A DNA stretch of 64,000 nt from the NCBI RefSeq assembly GCF_004363075.1, contig NZ_SNYN01000014.1, positions 39,552 through 103,551 of the forward strand, given 5' to 3'. More notes on this DNA, generated by a model. That model was not told the origin of the DNA. It worked only from the letters and a program-made list of their open reading frames with translations, and searched no databases. This DNA comes from Actinorugispora endophytica. GTDB taxonomy: Bacteria; Actinomycetota; Actinomycetes; Streptosporangiales; Streptosporangiaceae. The stretch itself is not shown here. The first letter of the stretch is position 1.

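Noticed and set aside
62797..62799. ATG at 62,799 as the start of the giant gene
   Set aside because: The frame is open for a further 400 codons to the window edge and the ATG is inside a coiled-coil stretch with no convincing ribosome-binding site. The gene is 5'-truncated by the window.
13342..64000. The giant ORF as a polyketide synthase or non-ribosomal peptide synthetase
   Set aside because: No ketosynthase, acyltransferase, condensation, adenylation or carrier-protein signatures; instead ART and HExxH motifs plus helical repeats.

Overview
The window is very GC-rich, with dense long ORFs, a Tat-exported DyP peroxidase, Pro/Ser-rich surface proteins and an LPxTG protein. This points to a filamentous actinomycete. 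A Nocardiopsis-like member of the Streptosporangiales is my best guess, but no marker in the window proves it.

Positions 1-13,341 hold ordinary-sized genes. A fragment of an ATP-binding (HATPase_c_2-type) regulator is cut off by a palindromic element (396-646). A minus-strand copper operon (3300 to 790) encodes a CopC-domain protein, a PCuAC-type copper chaperone lipoprotein and a DyP-type peroxidase. Four plus-strand genes follow: a DUF3592-like membrane protein, a membrane-anchored beta-propeller-like protein, an LPVTG wall protein with a PVDPP stalk, and a DUF11-like membrane protein. Two minus-strand genes lie next: a parallel beta-helix protein fused to two CbbX/SpoVK-type AAA+ ATPases, and a single-pass membrane protein with a Ser/Pro/Gly-rich stalk. 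Four hairpin elements of two related families are dispersed through this part.

Positions 13,342-64,000 are one uninterrupted minus-strand reading frame that runs off the right edge: at least 16,885 codons (roughly 1.8 MDa), start codon not in the window. It is a modular giant, and I saw no cysteine in it. From N to C terminus it contains: a disordered acidic/Gln-rich segment; two colinear ~8-kb paralogous units, each a coiled coil followed by a beta-rich region; five copies of a module with a metzincin-type zinc site (HExxHxxGxxD plus a downstream Met-turn); sixteen copies of a ~70-residue AYYxHH...W..W helical module; four copies of a YELTGxSRE beta module; three ADP-ribosyltransferase (ART) domains carrying R, STS/STA and ExE signatures; and three long helical regions, one of them an array of sixteen ~110-130-residue repeats. 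The protease, AYY and ART modules recur in the same order, so the protein looks like a polyprotein-like, multi-effector giant toxin.

In-frame long direct repeats inside the gene (384 bp flanking the third ART, ~890 bp spaced 18,183 bp apart, and a 366-bp tandem duplication) show how it probably grew and could exchange cassettes. The two genes just downstream on the same strand (stalked membrane protein, beta-helix/double AAA+) are the best local candidates for handling or export of the giant product; that link is inference from position only.
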